Source: RUG14300 sp964391805 (GTDB lineage Bacteria; Bacillota; Clostridia; Christensenellales; CAG-1252). Taken from it: a stretch of 64,000 nt of DNA. Positions 32,572 to 42,308 of the stretch are shown one piece after another. The stretch is taken from positions 124,001 to 188,000 of the forward strand of contig CAYMNK010000001.1 of assembly GCA_964391805.1 (NCBI GenBank), given 5' to 3'. The position numbers were made by a program, and so were the translations under genes. The notes beneath the pieces were generated by a model. That model searched no databases. It saw nothing but the letters and a program-made list of their open reading frames with translations, and was not told where the DNA came from. Position 1 is the stretch's first letter. Each line of letters opens with the position of its first letter.

Positions 32572-34473
32572 TTACCAGCGATGACCGAAACCGCCACCGG
32601 GACCGCCAGGCATAAAGCCTTGATTGCCTTGTCCGTTCATATTGGTACCTATTGCAGTACCTATGGAATCTAATGTTGCTTCATAAGAGTTGTCCCCAAC
32701 GGTGATAATGTACGTTTCACCTTTTTCGAAACACTCAAGACTTATAATTACTGATTGGAACTTCTTAGTCGGAGTTGTGGTGAATAATTCGTTTCCGTCC
32801 TCGTCGGTTACAGTTACTTTAGTATTACCTGAAACATAACTTGATAACGTCAAGCTGATATAGTGTTGAGTAGAATTTTTAGAAGGATTCTCAACCATAC
32901 CTGCCGAGCCTACGGCACAGAGGTTACCGCCTGTAACTAATATACCTGTATCTGCGTCAAGTGAACCGTTAGCATTGTCGGTAGGACCGTATACAGTTAC
33001 GTCACCGCCTGTCATTTTGAAAGTACCGTTACTGTCAATACCATCACCGTCGGCATCGATATCGATTTTACCGCCCGAGATAAGTATATAGAATGAATAA
33101 TTTCTCAAGTCGCCGTTAGCGGCATTTATACCGTCGTCCTTAGAATACAACTTGATATTACCGCCGAGAATTTCAACGGTTGCACCCTCTATTCCTTCGT
33201 AAGACTTAATTATATTGATATTACCGTCAACGATTTTGTTGAGATACTCGGCATGAATACCATCATCATAAGTCGAAATTTCAAATGTTCCGCCGGTAAT
33301 TAGAACATTACCTTTAGAGTGGATGGCATCATCATTAGAATCTATAACGAAGTTACCTCCCGTAATAACAAGTCCGTAGTTATCACTGTAAGAAGCAGGA
33401 TAATCGGTATCATTATACTCTATTCCGCCAGTTTTAATCGCCTTTCCGTCGGCATGATCGGAACCGTATTCGGTTACAATATTCGGAGCACCGCCATTGG
33501 TTTGGATCTTAATCGTATTAGCATCGGTATTTGCGATATATAAGCAGTTATTGGCACTTATACCATCATCACCAGATACGATATCAAGATTGGAATTCTC
33601 AATATAAATATAACCATATTTACTGTCGGAGGCGTATAATTTGGCATCCTCTTCGGTTTCAGGCTCCATATCTGTCTTAATACCATCATTATCCGCTTTA
33701 ACGGTAATATCGGCATTCTTAATTATGATTTGTTCATCAGCCTTAATTCCGTTTTTAAGTGCATCGTTAATTACAATGGTCGGTCCGTTGATAGTAAGAG
33801 ATGTTTTAACCTTAATACCCGAGGTTTCTCCGCCTTTACAATTAAGTGTTAGCTTACCTGTTCCATTGATTACTAATGAGCGCTTTTTGGCCTGGATAAC
33901 AGCACCGTCTCCGTCTGTTGAATTATCACCGACACTATCGCTCAAAATGTTCTCGGTTCCGTCCTTAACGGTTAAAACTCTATCACTTACGGTATCTCCG
34001 TCAGGTTTTTTAAAAACAATCGCCGCCGCGGTTTGATCGTCATTAGTTATGATTTCCACACCCGCCAATACTAATTGGACCTCTCCATCAGTATCTTTAA
34101 CGCTGATTGTACCCGATAACTTTCCACTCAAAACATATACACCGTTTGACTTAATGGTCAATTCGTTTTTCTTGTATGAATAAGCGCTTACATCGGATAA
34201 ATCGGCAGTTGCAATAGAATTTAGGTCTATTGTATAGGTATTGGACGAGGATTCGTCGTAACTGCCATTAGTATCGGAATTATCGTTCTTAATATCGTCA
34301 TTGATATATCCGTCCGCAGTTTCGTCAGACGTATCACCTATATCGGTACCGTTTTGATTACCGCCTAAGTGATCCCAAGGATCAAACTCTTCTTCTTTAT
34401 CGCAACTGCAAAAAACTGCAGTCAAAAGCGTAATTATTAACAATACACATAGTATTGCGGTAAACTTTTTCAT
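32572..34473 (-). CDS. Cthe_2159-family beta-helix carbohydrate-binding lipoprotein
   Basis: A 633-aa surface lipoprotein with signal MKKFTAILCVLLIITLL and a lipobox ending FCSC. After an acidic Asp/Asn-rich linker (30-80) there is a long right-handed parallel beta-helix with recurring DDGI(S/N/H) turns such as NDGIKTD, DDGISANN, DDAIHSKG, DDGIHAEY, DDGINAAN and GDGIDSNG. This is typical of the Cthe_2159 family, whose founding member binds cellulose and polygalacturonate with calcium. A glycine-rich tail (GPGGGFGHRW) ends the protein. It probably binds plant polysaccharide at the cell surface. AAGGAG precedes the start. Confidence 0.88.
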   Translation of the reverse strand: MKKFTAILCVLLIITLLTAVFCSCDKEEEFDPWDHLGGNQNGTDIGDTSDETADGYINDDIKNDNSDTNGSYDESSSNTYTIDLNSIATADLSDVSAYSYKKNELTIKSNGVYVLSGKLSGTISVKDTDGEVQLVLAGVEIITNDDQTAAAIVFKKPDGDTVSDRVLTVKDGTENILSDSVGDNSTDGDGAVIQAKKRSLVINGTGKLTLNCKGGETSGIKVKTSLTINGPTIVINDALKNGIKADEQIIIKNADITVKADNDGIKTDMEPETEEDAKLYASDSKYGYIYIENSNLDIVSGDDGISANNCLYIANTDANTIKIQTNGGAPNIVTEYGSDHADGKAIKTGGIEYNDTDYPASYSDNYGLVITGGNFVIDSNDDAIHSKGNVLITGGTFEISTYDDGIHAEYLNKIVDGNINIIKSYEGIEGATVEILGGNIKLYSKDDGINAANGDLRNYSFYILISGGKIDIDADGDGIDSNGTFKMTGGDVTVYGPTDNANGSLDADTGILVTGGNLCAVGSAGMVENPSKNSTQHYISLTLSSYVSGNTKVTVTDEDGNELFTTTPTKKFQSVIISLECFEKGETYIITVGDNSYEATLDSIGTAIGTNMNGQGNQGFMPGGPGGGFGHRW

Positions 34474-34555
34474 ATTTAACTCCTTAAAAAATTAATTGTA
34501 TTTTTATTCAATACATTTGTATATTATCACACAATAATTAAAAGACTATGAAAAT

Positions 34556-35857
34556 TTAGAATTTTGCAGAATATATTACATATCCCGCTTGGAAAATCAT
34601 ATCATTTCCAAAATATTGCTCGATAATATCATCATAATATTCCTTGCAAAAATCTACAGCCTCCTTAGCGATTTGGCAATCGGCGTCTTCTCTAAGCATT
34701 CTGTTAAAATCGTTAGGAATGAAACTGAACCAACTCTCGAATAACGCCTTTTTATCCCGTCTCGACATATCTGCTGTATTGATTCCATACTTTTCCAACG
34801 TAATGCTCTTTGCTTCCATTTTACGCAAATATGAATAAATTTGCCTACCTGTAAAACGGAAACCGCTATACTTATTATGTATGTACAAAGATTGAAATTT
34901 ATCAAAATATCCGTCATTATCGGGGTATGCAAAAACAGCACCGTCATCGACATCTCTTACAAGAAGTACGGCATCTTCATTCATATAGTCTCGAATTTTA
35001 CCGAGGACTTTAAACGGCTTTTTAAAATCCATAATCGCCATACTCAAACAAACAAAATCGAATCCGTCGGCGTCGACAGAATCAAGTGCATCTTCCAATA
35101 CCGATTCAAAATCTTCCGATTCGAATTGAGCGGTCAAAAATCTAACGTTTTCGGGTGCAATTTCATTACCTTGCTTAGCGACCGCTTCGCTATAAGTTAG
35201 ACCGACAACTTTGGTGATTTCGGGAAAAGATAGTCTATCAATGGCTCCGTCGGGGCTTAATACATTGACATCCAAACATACGACGTCCTTTTTGCCTTCT
35301 AAAAGCTTTTCGATTATAGGCTTCTCATATTTAGATAAAAGTTTATCTTCGGTACGCAAACGATGCTTTTCCAATTCGTCCTCATCATAATAATACCTAA
35401 CATCATCGTGGCGAGTATATAGCGCAAGATCGGCATCTTTTACGGTTACATTGTGTAGCATTGATATAACCTTTGTAACCGAAGCATCGAAGTATTCACG
35501 ACTAACGGGAACTCCGTTAAAGTAAGGCAAAACTGCCATTTTTGGCGGTAAGTCTTGGGGGAATACAAAACCGTCCGCCATTATAGGAATGATATTCTTT
35601 TTTAACATTATGGCATGCTCTATTTCGAGCCTTAACCAGTCATCCTCATAAATACACCTATCGAGTGCATTAGAAGGCAAAACAAGCAAAAAGTTCTCCG
35701 AATCGGATATTGCTTGATAAAGTTTCTCGTTAAACGGTCCCGACCTAAGTTCCTCAAGGTCGAGAAATGCCGAAATATTTGCCTTAGCAAGGCATTCATA
35801 AAGCAGTCTCGCCAATGCGTAACCGCCGTCTCTTCTGTAACTGATAAACACATCCAT
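34556..35857 (-). CDS. TIR domain fused to a methyltransferase-like domain
   Basis: A 433-aa two-domain protein. Residues 1-135 are a bacterial TIR domain: DVFISYRRDGGYALARLL, LDLEELRSGPFNEKLY and ALDRCIYEDDWLRLEIEHA, where the Glu after Trp fits the catalytic glutamate of NAD-cleaving TIRs. Residues about 180-320 look like a class I SAM-methyltransferase with a weak motif I (VVCLDVNVLSPDG, no GxGxG) and a recognisable later strand (FDFVCLSMAIMDF...AVLLVRDVDDG). The last 110 residues are helical and unassigned. The gene starts 2 bases after a tandem-GNAT gene with its own ribosome site, so the pair is an operon. A defence or signalling role is inference. Confidence 0.8.
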   Translation of the reverse strand: MDVFISYRRDGGYALARLLYECLAKANISAFLDLEELRSGPFNEKLYQAISDSENFLLVLPSNALDRCIYEDDWLRLEIEHAIMLKKNIIPIMADGFVFPQDLPPKMAVLPYFNGVPVSREYFDASVTKVISMLHNVTVKDADLALYTRHDDVRYYYDEDELEKHRLRTEDKLLSKYEKPIIEKLLEGKKDVVCLDVNVLSPDGAIDRLSFPEITKVVGLTYSEAVAKQGNEIAPENVRFLTAQFESEDFESVLEDALDSVDADGFDFVCLSMAIMDFKKPFKVLGKIRDYMNEDAVLLVRDVDDGAVFAYPDNDGYFDKFQSLYIHNKYSGFRFTGRQIYSYLRKMEAKSITLEKYGINTADMSRRDKKALFESWFSFIPNDFNRMLREDADCQIAKEAVDFCKEYYDDIIEQYFGNDMIFQAGYVIYSAKF

Positions 35858-35859
35858 AA

Positions 35860-36966
35860 TTATTCTCCGTTTCTAACCATTTTATAACAAGGCACGTCAA
35901 ACACGCCCGGGTATTCCTCTACAATCGAAAAACCTAATCTTTGATAAACTCTCCATGCGCCTATGTTTGCTTTAACGCATTCAAGATGACTTATAGGTTT
36001 ATCCTTAACTATTTCATAAAGAAGAGTTGCCGCAATTCCTCGATGTCTGTAGTCAGCATCAACAGCAAGATTCGCAACATAAAATCCACTCTCTCCATCA
36101 TTCATTTTAGCGTAATAATTGAGGAAGATTTCATGCGTTCGCGAATCCATCGCAACATTTGCTTTTTGGAAGGCAAGTTCCAAATCTGATTCAAGCTCGA
36201 TAACGGGCGAATCTTTAGCCACTACTGTACCTACAATGATACCGTTATATTCCGCAACATGTATATTTGAAATATTATATAAGGTAGGAAGCAAAATCAA
36301 CTCTTTGATAACCTTTATTCCGTCATCTATACTATTAAACCAGTAGGGATAAATGTACTTATCACTAAAATATATTAAACGAGCAACTCTATCAAAGTCG
36401 TCATCTTCTCGAAGCGATCGAACGATTATATCACCATTCATTTTAGGCAATATACCAATCTCCCGAGTCATATAATTTTGGAATGCGATGTATTCTTCTC
36501 TCGATATGGAATAAGGATAAGACATGATTTTGAGCATCAAATCGTCACAACCTAAATGATATTTTGCTTGTATATGATAATGTTCGGTCATCACGAAACC
36601 GTTGCGAACATAGAAAATATACCTTCTTTTTGTCAAATCATCTACGGGATCTTCGATTTCAAGAATGATAGTCTTGCCTTTACCCTTTAGCAAATCAAGC
36701 GCCTTACTCCCCAATCCCTTATTGCGAACCTCGGGCAAGGTTGCAAAATGTTCAAGGAAAATAAAAGATTCTGTTTCCCAATAAAGCATAATTCCAAGCA
36801 ATTCTCCACCGTCAACAATAATATCGAAGTGATAGTTGTCCTTAGCCATTACCCTATCATGCTCGGCTTGGTCTCTCCTCTCGATTTCGGGGAAAGATGC
36901 CACATAAAGGTCGTAGGCTTGGTGATACAAATAATTATTTTGTTCATCGATTCGTTCAAGTTTCAT
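35860..36966 (-). CDS. Tandem GNAT acetyltransferase
   Basis: A 368-aa protein with two GNAT folds. The first (about 1-145) has the acetyl-CoA loop in LPEVRNKGLGSKALDLL; the second (about 185-368) has it in VDADYRHRGIAATLLYEI. The start is MKLERIDEQNN at 36966 with AAAGGAAG upstream; a longer frame would cross the promoter. Its substrate is unknown. It is co-transcribed with the TIR-methyltransferase gene, an unusual neighbour. Confidence 0.87.
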   Translation of the reverse strand: MKLERIDEQNNYLYHQAYDLYVASFPEIERRDQAEHDRVMAKDNYHFDIIVDGGELLGIMLYWETESFIFLEHFATLPEVRNKGLGSKALDLLKGKGKTIILEIEDPVDDLTKRRYIFYVRNGFVMTEHYHIQAKYHLGCDDLMLKIMSYPYSISREEYIAFQNYMTREIGILPKMNGDIIVRSLREDDDFDRVARLIYFSDKYIYPYWFNSIDDGIKVIKELILLPTLYNISNIHVAEYNGIIVGTVVAKDSPVIELESDLELAFQKANVAMDSRTHEIFLNYYAKMNDGESGFYVANLAVDADYRHRGIAATLLYEIVKDKPISHLECVKANIGAWRVYQRLGFSIVEEYPGVFDVPCYKMVRNGE

Positions 36967-36997
36967 CCTAAAACTTCCTTTAAAATATACTAAAGTT

Positions 36998-37026
36998 ATT
37001 ATAGCACATAAAAATGCATTGTTCAA
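36998..37026 (-). promoter_or_regulatory. Promoter of GNAT/TIR operon
   Basis: On the minus strand TTGAAC, a 17-nt spacer and TATAAT. Confidence 0.82.
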
Positions 37027-37345
37027 CATCAAATTTAAGGTTTTCGTTAGTACACGGTAAAATCATTTTTTTCTATCGGTTTAGAGATATAAATCATTTT
37101 ATGTTAATACAAATAGTTTATATATTTTTTTACTCGGATAAAACCGAGTAATCTAAAACCGAGTAAAAAGTATTTTATTATTAAAAAGCTAGTCAAATCA
37201 TAAAAAGTGACCACTCATATATTTCTAAATTACTTTTTAGTTGAGGTTTTTCCATATTTATCAGCATCACTTCATTAAAAATAACTTTTTTTGCTCTAAT
37301 ACCGATTTTTAAGTCAAACAATATTCAACCTAATATAGTAGAATT
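37027..37345. other. Gene-free gap with three ACTCGG/CCGAGT copies
   Basis: AT-rich and without a supported gene. ACTCGG at 37132 pairs with CCGAGT at 37144 or 37159. The T-run lies on the wrong side for a normal terminator on either strand. Nothing else is seen. Confidence 0.5.
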
Positions 37346-38602
37346 TTAAATATATTCTATGGGTAAGACTACCAAATCTTCTGAAAGATATAGTTTATTA
37401 TCATACAAACAAACTATCGCTCCCATGCCTCTTTTCTTATCTACATCTTTATCTAAAACATCAAACGCGGATGCCATTGTTTTATTTGGATTAGCGCTCT
37501 TTTTAATTTCTATAGGATATAATGTCCCATTCTCCTCGATAATTAAATCGATTTCACTCTCCGTAATAATATAGTCTCCGTCCTCTTTTATCTTCTTTTT
37601 GTCTTTACCTCTATAATAAAACACATTAAAAGAATAATCACTACCTTCGTTGCTGAAAGACTTCAATATCTCAGAAATAACAAAAGTTTCAAACATATTT
37701 CCAGCAATGGCGCTTTGTTCCAAAGCTTCTGCATTATTCCATTTTGAAAGATAACAAGCAAGGCCGGTATCTCTAAAAAACAATTTAGGCGTTTTAATTG
37801 CTCTTGTTAAGTGACTCGAGAAATAAGGTTGTAAGATATATATAACCCCTGTTCTTTCCAACACGGATATCCAACTTTTTATAGTCATTTGAGATACTCC
37901 AACCTCTTGCGCCACCGATGCATAGTTTAATATTTGTCCGGTTCTTGCGGCAACAGCAGTAAGAAATCGCATAAAAGCAATGGAATCTTTTATTCCGATT
38001 TCATCTTGAATATCTCTTTCCAAATATGTTCTTACATAAGAAGAATAAAAATCCAACCATTCCCTTTCCGTAACATTAACTTCAGGGTACATTCCGCGAT
38101 GTATCGTGTTCCAAAGATTGTTATACGGTTTCAGTTGTTTCTCTCTTTCTATTATATATTCTTCGGTAGGAACAAAATGCTTATTAAATTCAATTTCATT
38201 CAATTCTCGTAATGATAATCCCTGCAACTCTAAAATTGATATTCTCCCCGCTAAAGACTCTTGAACTTTTGTCATCAATTTCATTTGCTGAGACCCGGAT
38301 AAATAGTAATTCTCATACATATTAGGCTTATCACACTCTATTTTAATATATGGAAATATGTCAGATGCATATTGTACCTCGTCTATAATCGATGGCTTAG
38401 GAAGATTCTTTATGAATAATTTTGGATCATCAATTGCTGTATTAAGTAAAAGTTTATCATCAAAAGTTACATATCTAACATTTGGAAACAGCATTTTTAG
38501 GAGTGTTGACTTACCAACTTGTCTCGCCCCCGTAACAAGTATACATCTACTGTTTTTAGCTCTTTTTAAGAGCACTGATTCAATGTTCCTTTTAATATAC
38601 AT
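37346..38602 (-). CDS. AAA_14/DUF4143 ATPase
   Basis: A 418-aa ATPase of the large accessory COG1373 family. Walker A is GARQVGKSTL (about 26), Walker B is PSIIDEVQYA (about 69), and there is a sensor-like YLSGSQQMKLM. The C-terminal DUF4143 part contains a winged-helix stretch (ASVAQEVGVSQMTIKSWISVLERTGVI) and ends with a nuclease-like EIDLIIEENGTLYPIEIKKS motif (D, E, K pattern of PD-(D/E)XK enzymes). Function is not established; the family is linked to mobile and defence contexts. It is a single-gene unit with a strong promoter. Confidence 0.88.
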   Translation of the reverse strand: MYIKRNIESVLLKRAKNSRCILVTGARQVGKSTLLKMLFPNVRYVTFDDKLLLNTAIDDPKLFIKNLPKPSIIDEVQYASDIFPYIKIECDKPNMYENYYLSGSQQMKLMTKVQESLAGRISILELQGLSLRELNEIEFNKHFVPTEEYIIEREKQLKPYNNLWNTIHRGMYPEVNVTEREWLDFYSSYVRTYLERDIQDEIGIKDSIAFMRFLTAVAARTGQILNYASVAQEVGVSQMTIKSWISVLERTGVIYILQPYFSSHLTRAIKTPKLFFRDTGLACYLSKWNNAEALEQSAIAGNMFETFVISEILKSFSNEGSDYSFNVFYYRGKDKKKIKEDGDYIITESEIDLIIEENGTLYPIEIKKSANPNKTMASAFDVLDKDVDKKRGMGAIVCLYDNKLYLSEDLVVLPIEYI

Positions 38603-38637
38603 AAAGCACCTCCTTGACTAATCTAAAGTACAACTAT

Positions 38638-38666
38638 ATTTTAGTCGAAAATCTAATGTTTGTCAA
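38638..38666 (-). promoter_or_regulatory. Promoter of DUF4143 ATPase gene
   Basis: On the minus strand TTGACA, a 17-nt spacer and TAAAAT, upstream of an AAGGAGG ribosome site. Confidence 0.82.
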
Positions 38667-38820
38667 TAGGTTTGAATAAATAATTAATTAAAAATTGTCA
38701 TAAAACATTATTGATTGTCGATAATCTTTTTACAAATAAAAAACAGTCCCTTCGAAAAAAAAAACGACTGTATTCCATTACAAGTGGCATTCAAAATACC
38801 ACACAAAAATCTAAAATCTG

Positions 38821-39176
38821 TTATTTCCTATCACAAATTACTTGTTTCGCAAATTCAATTTCTTCGTCAAATAAGAACTGGGACTCGAAATATTCTTCAC
38901 TATTATCGATTTTAGCTTTACGATCTATGCACAATCGAATGATTTCTTCGTTTGGATACTCTTTTATAAAACCACTTAGAATACACAAAAAGCAGTCAAA
39001 CTCCTCACCATTTGCAGACTTAATAAAATCACAAGCCTCATCGTAATCATTTAAAAACGCTTGGAGAATCGTACGAAATATGCTTCATAAAAAGTTTCAC
39101 CACAATCCAATGTATTTCTTTGACATTCTATAAACTATGCAACTTATTCTTTTAACGTCTCATTTTTTAAATTCAT
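38821..39176 (-). pseudogene. Decayed small gene (two in-frame stops and a frameshift)
   Basis: A good ribosome site (AAAGGAGG) precedes an ATG at 39176 giving MNLKNETLKE, then TAA and TAG interrupt the frame, which continues FIECQRNTLDCGETFYEAYFVRF. It resumes after a frameshift near 39080 as RTILQAFLNDYDEACDFIKS and runs to LFDEEIEFAKQVICDRK and a stop at 38821. Rejoined, it would be about 118 aa, helical and acidic, possibly an immunity- or antitoxin-like protein; no family is recognised. The plus-strand frames over it look like shadows. Confidence 0.68.
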
Positions 39177-39331
39177 TTTTACCTCCTTTGGTTATACTAC
39201 ACAAAACATCTTCTATGGCTAATCTATGGTTCAACTTTAGATTGGTCATAAAAATCATATTTTCAAGTATTTCTATAATTAAACATACAAATTACAAAAC
39301 AAACCCAGATAATTATTAATTTATAATCAAT

Positions 39332-39365
39332 GAAAAAAAGAGCCTGCACACGATGATACAGGCTC
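39332..39365 (-). terminator. Terminator of PPDK gene
   Basis: On the minus strand the perfect stem GAGCCTG/CAGGCTC is followed by TTTTTTTC. Confidence 0.9.
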
Positions 39366-39407
39366 AAAACTTGCTTTATAGCGTTTTTAATAAGTTTTAT
39401 ACGAAAC

Positions 39408-42053
39408 TTACTTTCTTGGATTCTTGATGTTAGCTTGTGCAGCGGCTAACTTAGCGATAGGTACTCTGTAAGGTGAACAGGATACGTATGCTAATCCGAT
39501 ATTGTGACAGAACTCAATACTTGAAGGATCTCCGCCATGTTCACCGCAGATACCGCAGTGGATGTCGGGACGAGATTGCTTACCGAGTTTAACTGCTAAT
39601 TCCATCAATTTACCTACACCGATGGTATCCAATCTTGCAAACGGATCGGATTCGTAAATCTTGTTTTGATAATATGCGGGAAGGAACTTACCTGCATCGT
39701 CACGAGAGAAACCAAATGTCATTTGTGTGAGGTCATTGGTACCGAAGCAGAAGAATTCGGCTTCCTTAGCAATTTCATCAGCGGTAATAGCAGCACGAGG
39801 TATTTCGATCATAGTACCAACTTCGTACTTAAGATCAGAATTGTTCTCAGCGATGATTTGATCGGCTGTCTTAACAACGATCTTCTTAACATAACTCAAC
39901 TCCTTGGCTTCGCCAACTAACGGAATCATGATTTCGGGTACGATATTCCAATCAGCATGTCTTGCTTTAACAGCTAAAGCGGCCTTGATGATTGCCTTAG
40001 TTTGCATTTCAGCAATTTCGGGATAGGTGACTGTCAAACGGCAACCACGGTGTCCCATCATGGGGTTGAATTCCTTAAGATCGGAAATGATTTGCTTAAT
40101 AGTTTGCACAGATTTACCTTGTGTATTAGCTAAAAGCTCGATATCGGCTTCCGATTCAGGAACGAACTCGTGGAGAGGAGGATCGAGGAAACGGATAGTT
40201 ACAGGATATCCGCCCAATGTTTCAAATAAAGCTTCGAAGTCGGCTTGTTGCATAGGCTCAATCTTATCGAGAGCAACTTTACGCTCCTCTACTGTATCGG
40301 AACAGATCATTTCTCTAAATGCAGCGATTCTATCGCCACCGAAGAACATATGCTCGGTACGGCATAGACCGATACCTTGAGCACCGAAATCAGCAGCTTG
40401 TTTAGCATCCTTAGGAGTATCGGCATTAGTTCTAACATCTAAAGCCTTATACTTGTCTGCCAATTGCATAATTCTACCGAAGTAACCACTGTTAGGATCG
40501 GCAGGAACTGTAGCAATGAGGCAGTCATAGATTTTACCTGTGGAACCGTCGATAGAAAGAACGTCACCTTCGTGGAATTCTTTACCTGCAAGTGTAAATC
40601 TCTTGTTCTCTTCGTCCATCTTGATGTCTCCGCAACCGGAAACACAGCAAGTACCCATACCACGAGCAACAACTGCTGCGTGAGAAGTTTGTCCACCGCG
40701 AACTGTCAAGATACCTTGAGAGAACTTCATACCTTCGATATCTTCAGGAGAGGTCTCTAATCTTACTAAAACAACCTTCTTACCTTGCTTACCTTGGATA
40801 ACTGCATCCTCAGCAGTGAATACGATAGTACCTGCAGCAGCACCGGGAGATGCGGCAATACCTGTACCTACTACGTTATTCTTATCTGCAGACTTCAATG
40901 ACTTAACATCGAATTGGGGGTGCAAAAGCATATCTAACGACTTAGCATCGATTTGCATCAAAGCTTGTTGTTCTGTGATCATGCCTTCGTCGATAAGGTC
41001 GCAAGCAATTTTAATAGCAGCAGTAGCTGTACGCTTACCGCTACGAGTTTGAAGCATATAAAGTTTCTTATCTTCGATAGTAAACTCCATATCTTGCATA
41101 TCACGATAGTGATTCTCTAAGGTTTGACAAATACCTAAGAATTGCTCGTATACTTCGGGAAGAATTTCCTTCATCTTGGTAATGGGCATCGGAGTACGAA
41201 CACCGGCAACAACGTCTTCGCCTTGAGCGTTCATAAGGAACTCACCCATTAAACCCTTCTCGCCTGTAGCAGGATTACGTGTAAATGCAACACCTGTACC
41301 CGATGTATCGCCTAAGTTACCGAAAGCCATCATTTGTACGTTAACTGCAGTACCCCAGCTATATGGAATATCGTGGTCCATACGATAAATGTTTGCTCTG
41401 GGATTATCCCAGCTACGGAATACGGCCTTAATAGCTTCGAATAATTGTACCTTAGGATCAGAGGGGAAGTCTTCACCTAATTGGTTACGATATTCACCCT
41501 TAAATTGATTAGCTAATTCTTTAAGATCTTCGGCGGTAAGTTCGGTGTCGTCTTTGACATTCTTTCTTGCCTTCATCTCGTCGATAAGCTTCTCAAAATA
41601 TTTCTTGCCGACTTCCATAACAACGTCGGAGAACATTTGAATAAATCTTCTGTAGCAGTCCCAAGCCCATCTCGGATTACCAGATTTCTTGGAAAGAACC
41701 TCTACAACTTCTTCGTTTAAACCAAGATTGAGGATAGTGTCCATCATGCCGGGCATAGAAGCTCTTGCACCCGAACGTACCGATACGAGTAAGGGATTCT
41801 CTTTATCGCCGAACTTCTTACCTGTAATCTCTTCCATTTTACCGATGTACTCCATAATTTGGCTCATAATCTCATCATTGATTCTACGGCCGTCTTCATA
41901 ATATTGAGTACAAGCTTCGGTTGAAATTGTAAAGCCTTGAGGAACGGGAAGACCGATCTTAGTCATTTCGGCGAGGTTAGCACCCTTACCGCCCAAAAGC
42001 TCACGCATCGAAGCATTACCTTCGGTAAACAAATATACATATTTTTTACTCAT
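39408..42053 (-). CDS. ppdK: Pyruvate, phosphate dikinase
   Basis: An 881-aa enzyme interconverting pyruvate, ATP and phosphate with phosphoenolpyruvate, AMP and pyrophosphate, common in anaerobes for glycolysis with pyrophosphate or for gluconeogenesis. The N-terminal ATP-grasp domain begins YVYLFTEGNASMRELLGGKGANLAEM. The phosphohistidine domain carries the catalytic His in LTVRGGQTSHAAVVARGMG (about residue 457). The C-terminal PEP/pyruvate barrel has IGLCRTEHMF and the CGICGEHGGD motif. Length matches the family. AGGAGG precedes the start. Monocistronic, with its own promoter and terminator. Confidence 0.97.
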   Translation of the reverse strand: MSKKYVYLFTEGNASMRELLGGKGANLAEMTKIGLPVPQGFTISTEACTQYYEDGRRINDEIMSQIMEYIGKMEEITGKKFGDKENPLLVSVRSGARASMPGMMDTILNLGLNEEVVEVLSKKSGNPRWAWDCYRRFIQMFSDVVMEVGKKYFEKLIDEMKARKNVKDDTELTAEDLKELANQFKGEYRNQLGEDFPSDPKVQLFEAIKAVFRSWDNPRANIYRMDHDIPYSWGTAVNVQMMAFGNLGDTSGTGVAFTRNPATGEKGLMGEFLMNAQGEDVVAGVRTPMPITKMKEILPEVYEQFLGICQTLENHYRDMQDMEFTIEDKKLYMLQTRSGKRTATAAIKIACDLIDEGMITEQQALMQIDAKSLDMLLHPQFDVKSLKSADKNNVVGTGIAASPGAAAGTIVFTAEDAVIQGKQGKKVVLVRLETSPEDIEGMKFSQGILTVRGGQTSHAAVVARGMGTCCVSGCGDIKMDEENKRFTLAGKEFHEGDVLSIDGSTGKIYDCLIATVPADPNSGYFGRIMQLADKYKALDVRTNADTPKDAKQAADFGAQGIGLCRTEHMFFGGDRIAAFREMICSDTVEERKVALDKIEPMQQADFEALFETLGGYPVTIRFLDPPLHEFVPESEADIELLANTQGKSVQTIKQIISDLKEFNPMMGHRGCRLTVTYPEIAEMQTKAIIKAALAVKARHADWNIVPEIMIPLVGEAKELSYVKKIVVKTADQIIAENNSDLKYEVGTMIEIPRAAITADEIAKEAEFFCFGTNDLTQMTFGFSRDDAGKFLPAYYQNKIYESDPFARLDTIGVGKLMELAVKLGKQSRPDIHCGICGEHGGDPSSIEFCHNIGLAYVSCSPYRVPIAKLAAAQANIKNPRK

Positions 42054-42091
42054 AGAATTCCTCCTGAAAGAATTTTATACACATTAAATAA

Positions 42092-42120
42092 ATTATAATG
42101 CAAGATATAGATTTTGTCTA
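42092..42120 (-). promoter_or_regulatory. Promoter of ppdK
   Basis: On the minus strand TAGACA, a 17-nt spacer and TATAAT. Confidence 0.78.
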
Positions 42121-42239
42121 TAAATTTCTTAAAAAAAGTGTAAAATTTTTTCATTTATTTATTCTTTCGCTTTATTATATATCATATTTAATATGGATTT
42201 TGATATTGAAAGTGACTTGATATGTTACACTTTTTTATT

Positions 42240-42265
42240 TCGATAGATTTTGCCTATCGATTTTT
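42240..42265 (+). terminator. Terminator-like hairpin between recO and ppdK
   Basis: The stem TCGATAG/CTATCGA is followed by TTTTT on the plus strand. No plus-strand gene precedes it, so its role is unclear. Confidence 0.45.
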
Positions 42266-42308
42266 CATTTTTTATAAATAATCAAAATAAGTTAAACCGC
42301 ATATAATA

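Noticed and set aside
37131..37166. Terminator for the DUF4143 ATPase gene
   Set aside because: The ACTCGG/CCGAGT stem has its T-run on the wrong side for transcription in that direction.
38711..39046. Plus-strand ORF of 111 codons
   Set aside because: It lies antisense over the decayed minus-strand gene, which has a ribosome site and protein-like sequence; the plus frame is Ser/Lys low-complexity.
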